From positions 17,340-81,339 of the forward strand of contig CALBSG010000006.1 of the NCBI GenBank assembly GCA_937927675.1: a DNA stretch of 64,000 nucleotides, given 5' to 3'. This document shows, piece by piece, positions 44,302 through 53,349 of the stretch (its first letter is position 1; every line of letters begins with the position of its first letter). Origin of the DNA: an uncultured Paracoccaceae bacterium (GTDB lineage: Bacteria; Pseudomonadota; Alphaproteobacteria; Rhodobacterales; Rhodobacteraceae). The notes beneath the pieces were generated by a model. It was not told where the DNA came from and ran no database searches. It saw only the letters and a program-made list of their open reading frames with translations. The translations under genes and the position numbers were made by a program.

Positions 44302-45924
44302 ATGGGCTGGCTGGCAGACGAAAGCGGACTGGAAAAGACGGCAGCCAACTTTGCGGCCCTGACGCCACTGTCGCATCTGAAACGTGCCGCAGATATCTTT
44401 GCCCATCGCACCGCCGTGGTGTGGAAGTCGACCCGGCTCAGCTATGCCGACTATGCCGCCCGCGTCAGCCAACTGGCATCGGCCCTTGCGCTGCGGGGTA
44501 TTCAGCCCGGCGATGTGGTGGCCACGCTTTTGCCCAACATCCCCGCCCAAGCCGAGGCGCATTTCGGCGTGCCGGCCTGCGGGGCAGTCCTGAACACCAT
44601 CAACACCCGGTTGGACGCCGACACCGTGGCCTATATCTTTGGCCATGCCGGGGCAAAGATTCTGCTCTGCGACACCGCCTTTCTGCCTCTGGCCCAAGAG
44701 GCGATTCGCCGGATGGACGGTGCAGCGCCCGAGATCATCGAAGTGGTGGACCACGGGTTCACCGCCTCGGGTGCCTATCTGACCTATGAAGCGTTGCTTG
44801 CCAAAGGCGATCCCGCCGCTGCTTGGACAATGCCCGAAGATGAATGGGAATCCATCGCCATCAACTACACCTCTGGCACGACAGGGCAGCCAAAGGGCGT
44901 GGTCTATCACCACCGCGGGGCCTATCTTGCGACCACGGCCAATGCCCTTGGGTGGCGGATGCAACTGTTCCCGGTTTATCTGACCATCGTGCCGCTGTTT
45001 CACTGCAATGGCTGGTGCCATACGTGGATGGTGCCGATGATGGGCGGTACGCTGGTCTGCTGCCGCGACGTGACCGCCAAGGCGATCTATGACGCGATTG
45101 CCGATGAGGGCGTCACCCATTTCGGGGGCGCGCCGATTGTTCTGAACACCGTCATCAACTGCAAGACCGAGGACCGCCGGGCGTTTTCGCATCAGGTTCA
45201 GGTCTTTACCGCAGGCGCCCCCCCGGCGGCGGCGACACTCGCCGCGTTTGAACCCTTGGGTTTCAATGTGACGCAGGTTTACGGGCTGACCGAAACCTAT
45301 GGCCCGGCAACCGAATGTCTATGGCAGACGGAATGGGATGCGGCGCAGGGCGACGACCGTTCCGCGCTCAAGGCGCGAACCGGGGTGGCGATGGCCATGC
45401 TGGAAGGTGCGGAGGTGCATGACGACCACGGGCAGCCCGTAGCCCGTGACGCCGCCCACTTGGGAGAAATTGCCATGCGCGGTAATATGGTGATGAAAGG
45501 CTATTACAAGAACCCGGAAGCCACCCGCGAGGCGTTCAAGGGCGGCTGGTTCCGGTCAGGCGATATCGCGTTTCAACATCCCGACGGCTATTTGAAAATC
45601 ACCGACAGGGCGAAAGACATCATCATTTCGGGCGGCGAAAATGTCTCGTCGGTCGAGGTGGAAGGCGCCTTGATGCATCACCCGGCGGTCAGTCTCTGTG
45701 CCGTCGTCGCCAAACCTGACGACAAATGGGGCGAAGTGCCTTGCGCCTTTGTCGAATTGAAACCCGGTGCCTCTGCGACCGAGGCGGAGCTTATCGCCCA
45801 TTGCCGCAGCCGCTTGGCGGGCTTCAAATCGCCGAAACATGTGGTCTTTACAGAATTGCCCAAGACCTCGACCGGAAAGATCCAGAAGTTCGAGTTGCGC
45901 GCGGTGGCGAAACTGCTGTCCTGA
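44302..45924 (+). CDS. AMP-forming acyl-CoA synthetase (fatty acyl-CoA ligase family)
   Basis: 540 aa from ATG 44302, after a GGAG. ANL-superfamily motifs are complete: YTSGTTGQPKGVVYHH (P-loop), VYGLTETYGP, GWFRSGDIAFQHPDGY and the final catalytic lysine in LPKTSTGKIQKFELR. Substrate specificity cannot be read directly; medium- or long-chain fatty acids or an aromatic acid are possible. The AMP-forming reaction gives acyl-CoA for degradation or lipid synthesis. The convergent MarR/LdtR-like gene ends 2 bases after its stop. Confidence 0.9.
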   Translation: MGWLADESGLEKTAANFAALTPLSHLKRAADIFAHRTAVVWKSTRLSYADYAARVSQLASALALRGIQPGDVVATLLPNIPAQAEAHFGVPACGAVLNTINTRLDADTVAYIFGHAGAKILLCDTAFLPLAQEAIRRMDGAAPEIIEVVDHGFTASGAYLTYEALLAKGDPAAAWTMPEDEWESIAINYTSGTTGQPKGVVYHHRGAYLATTANALGWRMQLFPVYLTIVPLFHCNGWCHTWMVPMMGGTLVCCRDVTAKAIYDAIADEGVTHFGGAPIVLNTVINCKTEDRRAFSHQVQVFTAGAPPAAATLAAFEPLGFNVTQVYGLTETYGPATECLWQTEWDAAQGDDRSALKARTGVAMAMLEGAEVHDDHGQPVARDAAHLGEIAMRGNMVMKGYYKNPEATREAFKGGWFRSGDIAFQHPDGYLKITDRAKDIIISGGENVSSVEVEGALMHHPAVSLCAVVAKPDDKWGEVPCAFVELKPGASATEAELIAHCRSRLAGFKSPKHVVFTELPKTSTGKIQKFELRAVAKLLS

Positions 45925-45926
45925 TC

Positions 45927-46424
45927 TTAGTAGATATAGCGGATCTGTTCGGTCCAATACCGCTCCATCCGTTTGAGCGAGGTATTCATCTGGTCCATGC
46001 CGGCCGCATCAACCAAGCTGCGTTTGGCCAGTCCCTCGGCATGACGGGTGAACAGATCCGTCAGCATGCCGCGTACCCGGCGGCCTTTTTCGGTCAGGCG
46101 TACCCGCACCGAGCGGCGGTCGATCTCGGACCGCTGGTGGTGCATGTAGCCCAGTTCCACCAGCTTTTTCAGGTTATAAGACACGTTCGAGCCCTGATAA
46201 TAGCCGCGCGATTTCAACTCGCCCGCCGTCACCTCATTCTCACCGATGTTGAACAGCAACAGCGCCTGAACCGAGTTGATTTCCAAAATGGCGAGCCGTT
46301 CAAATTCATCCTTGATGACATCAAGGAGGAGCCGGTGCAGTCGTTCCAACAGCGCCAAATTGTCGAGATAACCGGCCATCATGGTCTTTTGTGAACCATC
46401 CAGAACCGGGGAATGCATTGTCAT
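45927..46424 (-). CDS. MarR family regulator, LdtR-like
   Basis: 165 aa from ATG 46424 (AGGAG upstream; the frame opens at 46502). The core reads LALLERLHRLLLDVIKDEF, INSVQALLLFNIGENEVTAGEL, YYQGSNVSYNLKKLVELGYM, SEIDRRSVRVRLTEKG. This pattern is very close to LdtR, the MarR-type regulator described in Liberibacter and related alphaproteobacteria, which controls an L,D-transpeptidase and envelope stress tolerance. The wing DRRS-V-RV-LT and recognition helix are intact. No transpeptidase gene is adjacent here. Confidence 0.85.
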   Translation of the reverse strand: MTMHSPVLDGSQKTMMAGYLDNLALLERLHRLLLDVIKDEFERLAILEINSVQALLLFNIGENEVTAGELKSRGYYQGSNVSYNLKKLVELGYMHHQRSEIDRRSVRVRLTEKGRRVRGMLTDLFTRHAEGLAKRSLVDAAGMDQMNTSLKRMERYWTEQIRYIY

Positions 46425-46540
46425 GGTCAGTCTCCTGAGCAGAAAGGAATTCAGGGCGAGACTGCGCACAAAACAAAAACATACCGTAAACGTTGTCGGC
46501 AATTTTCAGGTGTTTTGACGAATTGCTGCGGCCAAGAGGC

Positions 46541-47410
46541 CTAAAACCACTGACCGGGCTCCATCAGGCCCAAATCCATCAACTGCTGCGAATGCCATTC
46601 GAATCGCACCGAATTGTGCCAGCGGAAATCTTGGATATCGAACATCGACCCCGCATTGCTGCGCAGGGCCTTGGCGGTGCGGAAGCTCATAACCGTGGTC
46701 GTGATGTTATTGTGCCAAGGGCAGGCGTAAGTGTTCATTTCCTCGTCATTCAGGGTGAAATCGGGGCGCAATTGCAGCCCCGGTTTGGCCTTGAACAACG
46801 CGATGCGGTCGATCTTGCGGCGCGGCGCGGGGATGTGTTCTTCAAACCGCCAGCGCAGGCCGCCAAAGAAATCCAGCTGCCGTTCCTTGGGATAGTTGTG
46901 GTTGGCCAAATCAGGCCGCCCCAGCGCGTAATAACCTGATCGGTCCATATGCGCGTGTTCCAGCGCCACTGCGTTCGGGAACCGCCCCAGATCATCGGCA
47001 TAAAGATCGATGACATAGGACAGCATCGCGTCGCGGCGTTCTTCGGTGTGAAAGGTCACCAACTCGCGCACATTGCGGGCTTCGCAGAACGGGTGAAACA
47101 GATATTCGGCATTGTAGCAGTAATAGAGCCAGATGCCGGGCGCGGCCTCAATCAGCCGGTTGATCGCGGTGACCAGCGCGCCATCTTCATGCACATCATA
47201 GGTGATCCATTGCACCTTGGCCGCCAACGGTTCCGGCACGGTAACCCCTGCGGGCGCCAGCAGGATGACCTGAGGAAATCCCGCCGCCAGATGGTGGCGC
47301 AGCGTGGTGTCCACCTCGACCGGGTCTTCGGCAAAGACAACCGCCACCGGCCCTTTCGCCAGAAAGTCTTTGCCTTCGGTCAGAAATTGGTCAAGCGAAG
47401 CAAAACGCAT
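46541..47410 (-). CDS. Conserved hypothetical protein, glycosyltransferase-family-2-like
   Basis: 289 aa from ATG 47410 (MRFASLDQFL). No signal peptide or membrane segment. The N-terminal 120 residues look like an alpha/beta Rossmann-type fold (VAVVFAEDPVEVDTTLRHHLAAG). Other conserved stretches: FHTEERRDAMLSYVIDLYADDL, GYYALGRPD, FGGLRWRFEEHIP and a C-terminal WHSQQLMDLGLMEPGQWF. I recall similar proteins in Rhodobacterales carrying a glycosyltransferase label, but I see no DxD motif. Function uncertain. Confidence 0.6.
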   Translation of the reverse strand: MRFASLDQFLTEGKDFLAKGPVAVVFAEDPVEVDTTLRHHLAAGFPQVILLAPAGVTVPEPLAAKVQWITYDVHEDGALVTAINRLIEAAPGIWLYYCYNAEYLFHPFCEARNVRELVTFHTEERRDAMLSYVIDLYADDLGRFPNAVALEHAHMDRSGYYALGRPDLANHNYPKERQLDFFGGLRWRFEEHIPAPRRKIDRIALFKAKPGLQLRPDFTLNDEEMNTYACPWHNNITTTVMSFRTAKALRSNAGSMFDIQDFRWHNSVRFEWHSQQLMDLGLMEPGQWF

Positions 47411-47557
47411 GGCGGCCTTCAAATGGATTGTTTTGCAAATTCAAACAATGTCGCGGGCAATGCAAGCTGGCAGTCGTTGCAATTCGACAGTTTGTCGCGA
47501 ACAGTCAACCGTGGCCGCAGCCTCGGGCTAGGCTTTGCCAAACAGCCGGAGATTGCC

Positions 47558-47989
47558 ATGCCCCGTCTCGACACCCCTGCCCACAACCACGGTGGCGGCT
47601 GCCTGTGTGGCGCGGTGCGCTACCATGTCACGGGCCCGCTGCGCGAGGTGGTCTATTGCCATTGCAGCCAGTGCCGTCGCCAGTCCGGCCTTTACTTTGC
47701 CGCCACAGCGGCCGCCAAAACCGATCTGCATCTGGACCAGTCCGACAGCCTGCGCTGGTATGCGGCGTCAGATTATGCCCTGCGCGGATTTTGTGGCACC
47801 TGCGGCTCGGTTCTGTTCTGGAAGGCGCATGACGGCGCGCACATTGCCATTCTGGCCGGCAGCCTTGACGACCCGTCTACCCTGACTGCGGGTTTCCACA
47901 TCTGCACCGAAGGGCGGCCGACATTCTACGCCTTGTGTGACGGGCTGCCGCAATATCCGCATGACGCCCCCGGTCTTGCCATCGCCTAA
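47558..47989 (+). CDS. GFA family protein (Mss4-like zinc fold)
   Basis: 143 aa from ATG 47558. Zinc-binding cysteine pattern: GGCLCGAVRY, YCHCSQCRRQSG and GFCGTCGSVLFW. This is the signature of the GFA family, named for glutathione-dependent formaldehyde-activating enzyme. Whether members really catalyse that reaction is disputed. The N-terminal tail has extra His residues (AHNHGGG). It is divergent from the gene at 46541 and followed by miaB 76 bases later. Confidence 0.85.
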   Translation: MPRLDTPAHNHGGGCLCGAVRYHVTGPLREVVYCHCSQCRRQSGLYFAATAAAKTDLHLDQSDSLRWYAASDYALRGFCGTCGSVLFWKAHDGAHIAILAGSLDDPSTLTAGFHICTEGRPTFYALCDGLPQYPHDAPGLAIA

Positions 47990-48065
47990 GTTGGCAATCG
48001 CATAAGCCCGCGTTGCGAAGGGCCGCGCTTTGGCTTATGGGCGAGGCCTGCGAAACAGGTGCGCC

Positions 48066-49376
48066 ATGGCTGATCCGAAGAAGCTTTTCATCAAGACCTA
48101 CGGCTGTCAGATGAACGTCTATGACAGCGAGCGCATGGCCGAGGCGATGGGCGCCGAAGGCTATGTGCTGACAGAAACCGCCGATGACGCGGATATGGTC
48201 CTGCTTAACACCTGCCACATCCGCGAAAAGGCCAGCGAAAAGCTGTTTTCTGACCTTGGCAGGTTAAAGCCGTTGAAGCAGGCCAAGCCCGATTTGAAGA
48301 TCGGCGTCGCAGGCTGCGTGGCGCAAGCCGAGGGCGACGAAATTCTGCGGCGGATGCCCTTGGTGGACATCGTGGTCGGCCCTCAGGCCTATCACCGCTT
48401 GCCGGAAATGGCGCGGGCCAATGGGCAACAGGTCGATACGGATTTCCCCACGGAAATGAAGTTTGACCGTCTGCCGGAGCGCAAATCCCATCGCGGCCCG
48501 ACCGCGTTTTTGACCGTGCAGGAAGGTTGCGACAAGTTCTGCGCGTTTTGCGTGGTGCCTTACACCCGCGGATCCGAAGTCAGCCGCCCCGTAGACCGCA
48601 TCCTGTCCGAGGCCCGTGGGCTGGTGGAACGTGGGGTCAAGGAAATCACCCTGCTGGGCCAGAATGTGAATGCCTATCACGGGGCGGATGCGTCCGGGGA
48701 CTACAGCTTGGGTCGGCTGCTGCGCGAACTGGCCCGCATCGACGGGCTGGAGCGGCTGCGCTACACCACCAGCCACCCCAATGACATGGACGATGACCTG
48801 ATCGCCGCCCATGGCGATCTGCCGCAACTGATGCCCTATCTGCATTTGCCGGTGCAATCCGGGTCAGATCGTATCCTCAAGGCCATGAACCGCAAGCATA
48901 CGGCGGACCAATATCTGCGCCTGATCGAGCGGATCCGTGCCGCCCGGCCCGATATCCTTCTGTCCTCGGATTTCATCGTCGGCTTCCCCGGCGAAACCGA
49001 TGCCGACCATCAGGCCACGCTGGATCTGGTGCGCGCGGTGGGCTTTGGCGCCGCCTTTACCTTCAAATATTCGGCCCGCCCCGGCACGCCGGCGGCGGAA
49101 AAGCCGGAAATCGCGGCCGAAATCGCCGATCCCCGGCTCTACGAGCTGCAAGCGCTTATCACCCAGCAGCAACGCGCAGCCCAAGATGCCATGGTCGGCC
49201 GCGAAGTCGGCGTGCTTTATGAAAAGGCGGGGCGGCAGCCGGGCCAGATGGTCGGCAAGTCTGATCACCTGCATGCGGTGCATGTCGATGACCCGACGGG
49301 TCAGGTGGGCGAACTGGTCCGGGTGCGAATCTCTGCCTCGGCGACCAATTCCTTGGCGGGTCAGCGGATCGGCTGA
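48066..49376 (+). CDS. miaB: tRNA-2-methylthio-N6-dimethylallyladenosine synthase MiaB
   Basis: 436 aa from ATG 48066. The N-terminal UPF0004 domain has cysteines in [15 protein letters not shown] and AGCVAQAEG, which hold one 4Fe-4S cluster. The radical-SAM motif CDKFCAFC (about 160-167) holds the other. The C-terminal TRAM domain (about 370-432) completes it. MiaB methylthiolates A37 of tRNAs reading U-starting codons. It opens the conserved miaB-phoH-ybeY-corC-lnt neighbourhood, here interrupted by two envelope genes. Confidence 0.95.
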   Translation: MADPKKLFIKTYGCQMNVYDSERMAEAMGAEGYVLTETADDADMVLLNTCHIREKASEKLFSDLGRLKPLKQAKPDLKIGVAGCVAQAEGDEILRRMPLVDIVVGPQAYHRLPEMARANGQQVDTDFPTEMKFDRLPERKSHRGPTAFLTVQEGCDKFCAFCVVPYTRGSEVSRPVDRILSEARGLVERGVKEITLLGQNVNAYHGADASGDYSLGRLLRELARIDGLERLRYTTSHPNDMDDDLIAAHGDLPQLMPYLHLPVQSGSDRILKAMNRKHTADQYLRLIERIRAARPDILLSSDFIVGFPGETDADHQATLDLVRAVGFGAAFTFKYSARPGTPAAEKPEIAAEIADPRLYELQALITQQQRAAQDAMVGREVGVLYEKAGRQPGQMVGKSDHLHAVHVDDPTGQVGELVRVRISASATNSLAGQRIG

Positions 49377-49583
49377 CCAAGGCGCGCAGCGCTTCTGTTT
49401 CCGCCACGGCAACGAACTTTTGCCGGGGCTGTGACATGCGTCTGAAAATCCAGAAAATCCTGCGGCAAAGTCAACCAATTAAGGAAAATCCCCTTTACTT
49501 CGCGAAAGTGCGCGGGCAAGTCTCGAAAGATAGTTTGTAACGGCCCCTGCCAGGGTCGGTCTTAAAAAAGGGGGGCTGCCGCA

Positions 49584-50186
49584 TTGGAACGCTTGTCCAA
49601 AGCAGTGCTGGGTATGGTTGCGGGGGCGGCATTGGCCGTTTCCGGGTTTGGGGAGGCTGCCTTTGCCCACCCCTCCAAAACGCCGCATGAAGCACATCAG
49701 AACATTCCGGGGCCGCAGGTCACCGGGCAAATTCAGTGGGGCGTCTGGATTGATGACGACGGCTGCATGCACTGGTGGGCCGACGGCGGCCTTGAAGGCT
49801 ATATGCTGGACCGCGTGAACCCCAAGACCGGCAAGCCCGTCTGTCTGAAACGCAACACCTGTCTGGTGGAAAACACCGACCAGCTGTTCGCCACCGACAG
49901 CCACAAGTTGACCGCCACCGGCCTGCGCCGGTTGGAAGACTTCTTCCGCAGTGCCGGGGCCTTTGGCTATGCCGTCTACGGCCATACCGACAGCCGCGCG
50001 TCGGATGAATACAACATGCGCCTGTCGCAGCGCCGCGCCAAGGCCGTGGCCGATGTCGCCCGTGCCATGGGCGCCATGGTTGACCGCGAAATCGGCTATG
50101 GAGAGCGTAACCCGATCGCCTCGAATGCAACGGCCGCTGGCATGCAGCAAAACCGTCGTGTCGAAGTTATCTGCTACCGGTGGTGA
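49584..50186 (+). CDS. OmpA-family envelope protein with N-terminal Cys-containing module
   Basis: 200 aa from a TTG at 49584 (G-rich ribosome-binding sequence AAAGGGGGG upstream). A signal peptide ends AAFA (about residue 28). Residues 55-87 hold a small module W-x-DDDGC-...-GLEGY-...-TGKPVC. An OmpA-like peptidoglycan-binding domain follows (about 98-198) with YGHTDSRASDEYNMRLSQRRA. The module recurs in the next gene with 16 of 33 residues identical. Probably periplasmic or outer-membrane, bound to the cell wall. Confidence 0.8.
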   Translation: MERLSKAVLGMVAGAALAVSGFGEAAFAHPSKTPHEAHQNIPGPQVTGQIQWGVWIDDDGCMHWWADGGLEGYMLDRVNPKTGKPVCLKRNTCLVENTDQLFATDSHKLTATGLRRLEDFFRSAGAFGYAVYGHTDSRASDEYNMRLSQRRAKAVADVARAMGAMVDREIGYGERNPIASNATAAGMQQNRRVEVICYRW

Positions 50187-50191
50187 TAAAG

Positions 50192-50548
50192 ATGATGAAC
50201 CCTGTGAAAATCGCCCTCGGCCTTGTTCTGGCCAGCTCTGTCTCGGGCTGCATCGAAGGCGTCACCGCCTATAACGGGCAGCCTGACGCAGTGATCGCCA
50301 CCGCCTTTGACAAGGGGCGCGACAAAGGCGTTCTGGAAGAAGGCCATGCCGCCATCGCCTATGACCCCGATGGGTGTCAGGGCTGGATCATTGACGATGG
50401 CGTGGAAGGGTATTCCGGCCGGCGCTTTGACCCGGTTTCGGGCCTTCCGGTGTGCAACAACCATTACCCGCCGGGCACGGTGCTGAAGGACTATCAGTCG
50501 CAATCGCCGGGCCTGAAAGATTATGTGCCGGGTTGGGTCCAGCCCTGA
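50192..50548 (+). CDS. Lipoprotein sharing the Cys module of its OmpA-like neighbour
   Basis: 118 aa from ATG 50192 (a second ATG at 50195 is equally possible). The lipobox V-S-G-C places the lipidated Cys at residue 20. Residues 56-88 (A-Y-D-P-DGC ... GVEGY ... SGLPVC) align ungapped with 55-87 of the preceding OmpA-like protein. The two Cys at each end of the module could form a disulphide. It starts 6 bases after the upstream stop, so the two are an operon, probably a peptidoglycan-bound/lipid-anchored pair. No family name is known to me. Confidence 0.7.
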   Translation: MMNPVKIALGLVLASSVSGCIEGVTAYNGQPDAVIATAFDKGRDKGVLEEGHAAIAYDPDGCQGWIIDDGVEGYSGRRFDPVSGLPVCNNHYPPGTVLKDYQSQSPGLKDYVPGWVQP

Positions 50549-50586
50549 CACCACGTCGTCGATTTTGACGGTTGGATTGTTGTTCC

Positions 50587-50625
50587 ACAGGGGCCATGGC
50601 GCAAGTCATGACCCCTTGTCTTTTT
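50587..50625 (+). terminator. Intrinsic terminator after the lipoprotein gene
   Basis: ACAGGGG (50587-50593) pairs with CCCCTTGT (50612-50619), with one bulge, and inner CATG/CATG extends the stem. It is followed by CTTTTT. It separates the envelope pair from phoH. Confidence 0.8.
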
Positions 50626-50782
50626 GGGGTTTCCGACCAAGAACCTGCTAGATATAGCGGCCTTGTCATGAATATTTGGCACCAATGGGTCAAATTCACA
50701 GCATGACGTCGGATTTCTCTTGCTCCGAATGTCAAACAGGACGACCATTTGTATGTGTCCCTCTGCCAATAAGGAGACCCCA

Positions 50783-51817
50783 TTGGGCATCAGCGCGCTG
50801 ACCCCCCCGTCCCGCCCCGAGGATGTTGTCGAAACCATTCTCGAATTTCCCGACAACCGTCTGCTGATCGGCCTCTGCGGCGAGTTTGACCGCAATCTGG
50901 CGCAGATCGAACATCAGATGGGCGTGCATGTGCTTCGGCGCGGCAATCGGCTTTCGGTCATCGGCGACAGTCAGGCGCGCGAACAGGTTGCCGCCGTGCT
51001 GCGCGGGCTTTACGCCCGACTAGAGGCAGGACGCTCGGTGAACGCTGGTGACATTGATGGCGCGATCCGGATGGGGCAGCCCATGCCCGACACGGCCCGT
51101 ACCACCAGCTTGGGGGCCGATGGCCAACAGATCGAGATGTTCTCGGCCAATGGCATGGAGTTGCGCACCCGCAAAAAAGCGGTGGAGCCGCGGACCGAGG
51201 CGCAAAAAGACTATGTGAAGAACCTGTTCCAGAATGAATTGGGCTTCGGCATCGGTCCGGCAGGCACCGGCAAGACCTATCTGGCCGTTGCGGTCGGGGT
51301 GACGATGCTGATCTCTGGGGCGGTGGACAAGATCATCCTGTCCCGCCCGGCCGTCGAGGCGGGGGAGCGGCTTGGCTTTCTGCCCGGCGACATGAAGGAA
51401 AAAGTCGATCCCTATATGCAGCCGCTTTATGACGCGCTGAACGACTTTTTGCCCTCAAAGCAGGTGCAAAAACTGATGGAGGAAAAGCGCATCGAAATCG
51501 CGCCGCTGGCCTTCATGCGTGGGCGTACCCTGTCAAACGCCTTTGTGGTCTTGGACGAGGCGCAGAACGCCACCACCATGCAGATGAAAATGTTCCTGAC
51601 CCGTCTGGGCGAAGGCAGCCGCATGGTCATCACCGGCGACCGCACGCAGGTTGACCTGCCGCGCGGCGTCGCCTCCGGTCTGGCCGATGCAGAACGCATC
51701 CTGAAAGGGGTGAAGGGCGTGTCGTTCAACTACTTCACCTCGAAGGATGTGGTGCGCCACCCGCTGGTTGCCCGTGTGATCGAGGCCTATGAAAAGGACG
51801 AAGCGCAATCTGGTTGA
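50783..51817 (+). CDS. phoH: PhoH-like ATPase
   Basis: 344 aa from a TTG at 50783, chosen because AAGGAG lies 6 bases upstream. An N-terminal KH-like region (about 15-80) precedes the P-loop GIGPAGTGKTYLA and Walker B FVVLDEAQN. TRLGEGSRMVITGDRTQVDLP completes the PhoH motif set. PhoH proteins are RNA/nucleotide-binding ATPases thought to act with YbeY in RNA quality control. It is coupled to ybeY in the usual order. Confidence 0.92.
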   Translation: MGISALTPPSRPEDVVETILEFPDNRLLIGLCGEFDRNLAQIEHQMGVHVLRRGNRLSVIGDSQAREQVAAVLRGLYARLEAGRSVNAGDIDGAIRMGQPMPDTARTTSLGADGQQIEMFSANGMELRTRKKAVEPRTEAQKDYVKNLFQNELGFGIGPAGTGKTYLAVAVGVTMLISGAVDKIILSRPAVEAGERLGFLPGDMKEKVDPYMQPLYDALNDFLPSKQVQKLMEEKRIEIAPLAFMRGRTLSNAFVVLDEAQNATTMQMKMFLTRLGEGSRMVITGDRTQVDLPRGVASGLADAERILKGVKGVSFNYFTSKDVVRHPLVARVIEAYEKDEAQSG

Positions 51818-51882
51818 ACTTGGGCGGCGCGGCAGGCCCGACGGCTTGCCGCGCCGCACATTCATCGCTAGTCAGCGCAACC

Positions 51883-52386
51883 ATGGAACCGTTGGTTGAT
51901 ATTGTCATCGAAGATGACCGCTGGGAGGCCTTTGGCCTTGAACCCTTGGCCGATCGCGCCATCCGGGCCGCCATGGCCGAGTTGGACCTTGCGCCCGAGG
52001 GCTTCACGCTGTGCCTGATGGGCTGCGATGACAATCGCATCCTAGAGCTGAACGGTGATTTTCGCGGCAAGGCGAAGCCGACCAATGTCCTGAGCTGGCC
52101 ATCGGAGGAACGCGGGGCAGAGGTCGAAGGCGAACGGCCGGACGCGCCCGAAGCAGGAGAAGAGGACGATCCCGAATCGCTTGGCGACATTGCGATGTCC
52201 TATGACACCTGCGCGGCCGAGGCCGCTCAGGCAGAAAAGCCCATGGCCGACCACGTCACCCATCTGGTGGTGCATGGTTTTCTGCATCTCTTAGGCTATG
52301 ACCACATCCGCGACGGCGATGCCACGCTGATGGAAGCGACCGAAGTGCGCATACTTGCGCGTCTGGGTCTTTCTGACCCATATTGA
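51883..52386 (+). CDS. ybeY: rRNA maturation endoribonuclease YbeY
   Basis: 167 aa from ATG 51883 (a TTG at 51814 would add 23 unrelated residues). The zinc motif HLVVHGFLHLLGYDH (H-x3-H-x5-H) is intact and PTNVLSW precedes it. An acidic insertion of about 20-25 residues (EGERPDAPEAGEEDDPES) lies between the two conserved blocks. YbeY processes 16S rRNA 3' ends and acts in ribosome quality control. It lies between phoH and corC. Confidence 0.94.
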   Translation: MEPLVDIVIEDDRWEAFGLEPLADRAIRAAMAELDLAPEGFTLCLMGCDDNRILELNGDFRGKAKPTNVLSWPSEERGAEVEGERPDAPEAGEEDDPESLGDIAMSYDTCAAEAAQAEKPMADHVTHLVVHGFLHLLGYDHIRDGDATLMEATEVRILARLGLSDPY

Positions 52387-52428
52387 ACAGGTCCGACAGC
52401 TTGGTCGGCGATTTGGGACAAAGGACCG

Positions 52429-53349
52429 ATGGGCAGTAGCAACGACGACTCTCCGGCGGCGCAAGGCGCGCGGCAGGATGGTGAAGACGACGGAACCGAT
52501 CAGGGACCACGGACTTTTCTTGGGCGGATCTTCAGCGCCTTTTCTCCCTCTGACAGCCAATCCGGCGGCGATGCGGATGCGCGCCCCAGCAGCGCAACGT
52601 CCCCCGGCACCACCCAGCTTGGCCTTGCCAATCTGCGCAAGCTGCGGGTCGATGATGTGGCCATCCCCAAGGTCGAAATTGCGGCCGTGCCTTTGGACAT
52701 CGGCAAGGATGATCTGGTTGAGGCGTTTCGCCAGCACGGCTTTTCCCGGCTGCCGGTTTATAAAGGCACGCTGGACCATCCGCAGGGCTTGGTCTTGCTC
52801 AAGGATCTGGCCTTGCAGCACGGTTTTGGGGCCACCGGCCGTTTCAGCCTGAAACGCCTGCTGCGTCCGCTGCTTTACGCGCCCCCGTCGATGCCCGCCG
52901 CGACGTTGCTGCAAAAAATGCAGCGCGATCGGGTGCATATGGCTTTGGTGATTGACGAATATGGCGGCGTGGATGGCCTTGTGACCATCGAAGACCTGAT
53001 CGAAACCGTGATCGGTGAGATTGACGACGAACATGACGAAGTCGAAGGCGCGCTGTGGAAAGAGGAAAAGCCCGGTGTGTTCCTGGCCCAATCCGTCGCC
53101 CCCTTGGAGGAATTCGAAGCGGCCATCGGCATGACTCTGCGCGCCGACGAAGATGACGCCGAGATTGATACCCTTGGCGGTCTTGTCTTTGTCCGTACTG
53201 GCCGGGTTCCCGCCCGCGGCGAAATCGTGCCCCATGAAAGCGGGGTTGAGTTCGAAGTGGTCGATGCCGATCCCCGCCGCATCAAACGTCTGCGCGTTCG
53301 TCTGCCCGGCGCAGGCAGCGCCAAACCGGCCGAGGCCCCCAAGGCGTGA
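52429..53349 (+). CDS. corC: CorC/HlyC-type CBS-domain protein
   Basis: 306 aa. Two CBS domains (about 70-195; DVAIPKVEIAAVPLD, DEYGGVDGLVTIEDLIETVIGEI) are followed by a CorC_HlyC transporter-associated domain (about 215-295). An acidic, Ser-rich N-terminal tail of about 60 residues is extra. Family members adjust magnesium/cobalt export or metal homeostasis; exact role uncertain. Located between ybeY and lnt. ATG 52429 follows AAGGA. Confidence 0.9.
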   Translation: MGSSNDDSPAAQGARQDGEDDGTDQGPRTFLGRIFSAFSPSDSQSGGDADARPSSATSPGTTQLGLANLRKLRVDDVAIPKVEIAAVPLDIGKDDLVEAFRQHGFSRLPVYKGTLDHPQGLVLLKDLALQHGFGATGRFSLKRLLRPLLYAPPSMPAATLLQKMQRDRVHMALVIDEYGGVDGLVTIEDLIETVIGEIDDEHDEVEGALWKEEKPGVFLAQSVAPLEEFEAAIGMTLRADEDDAEIDTLGGLVFVRTGRVPARGEIVPHESGVEFEVVDADPRRIKRLRVRLPGAGSAKPAEAPKA

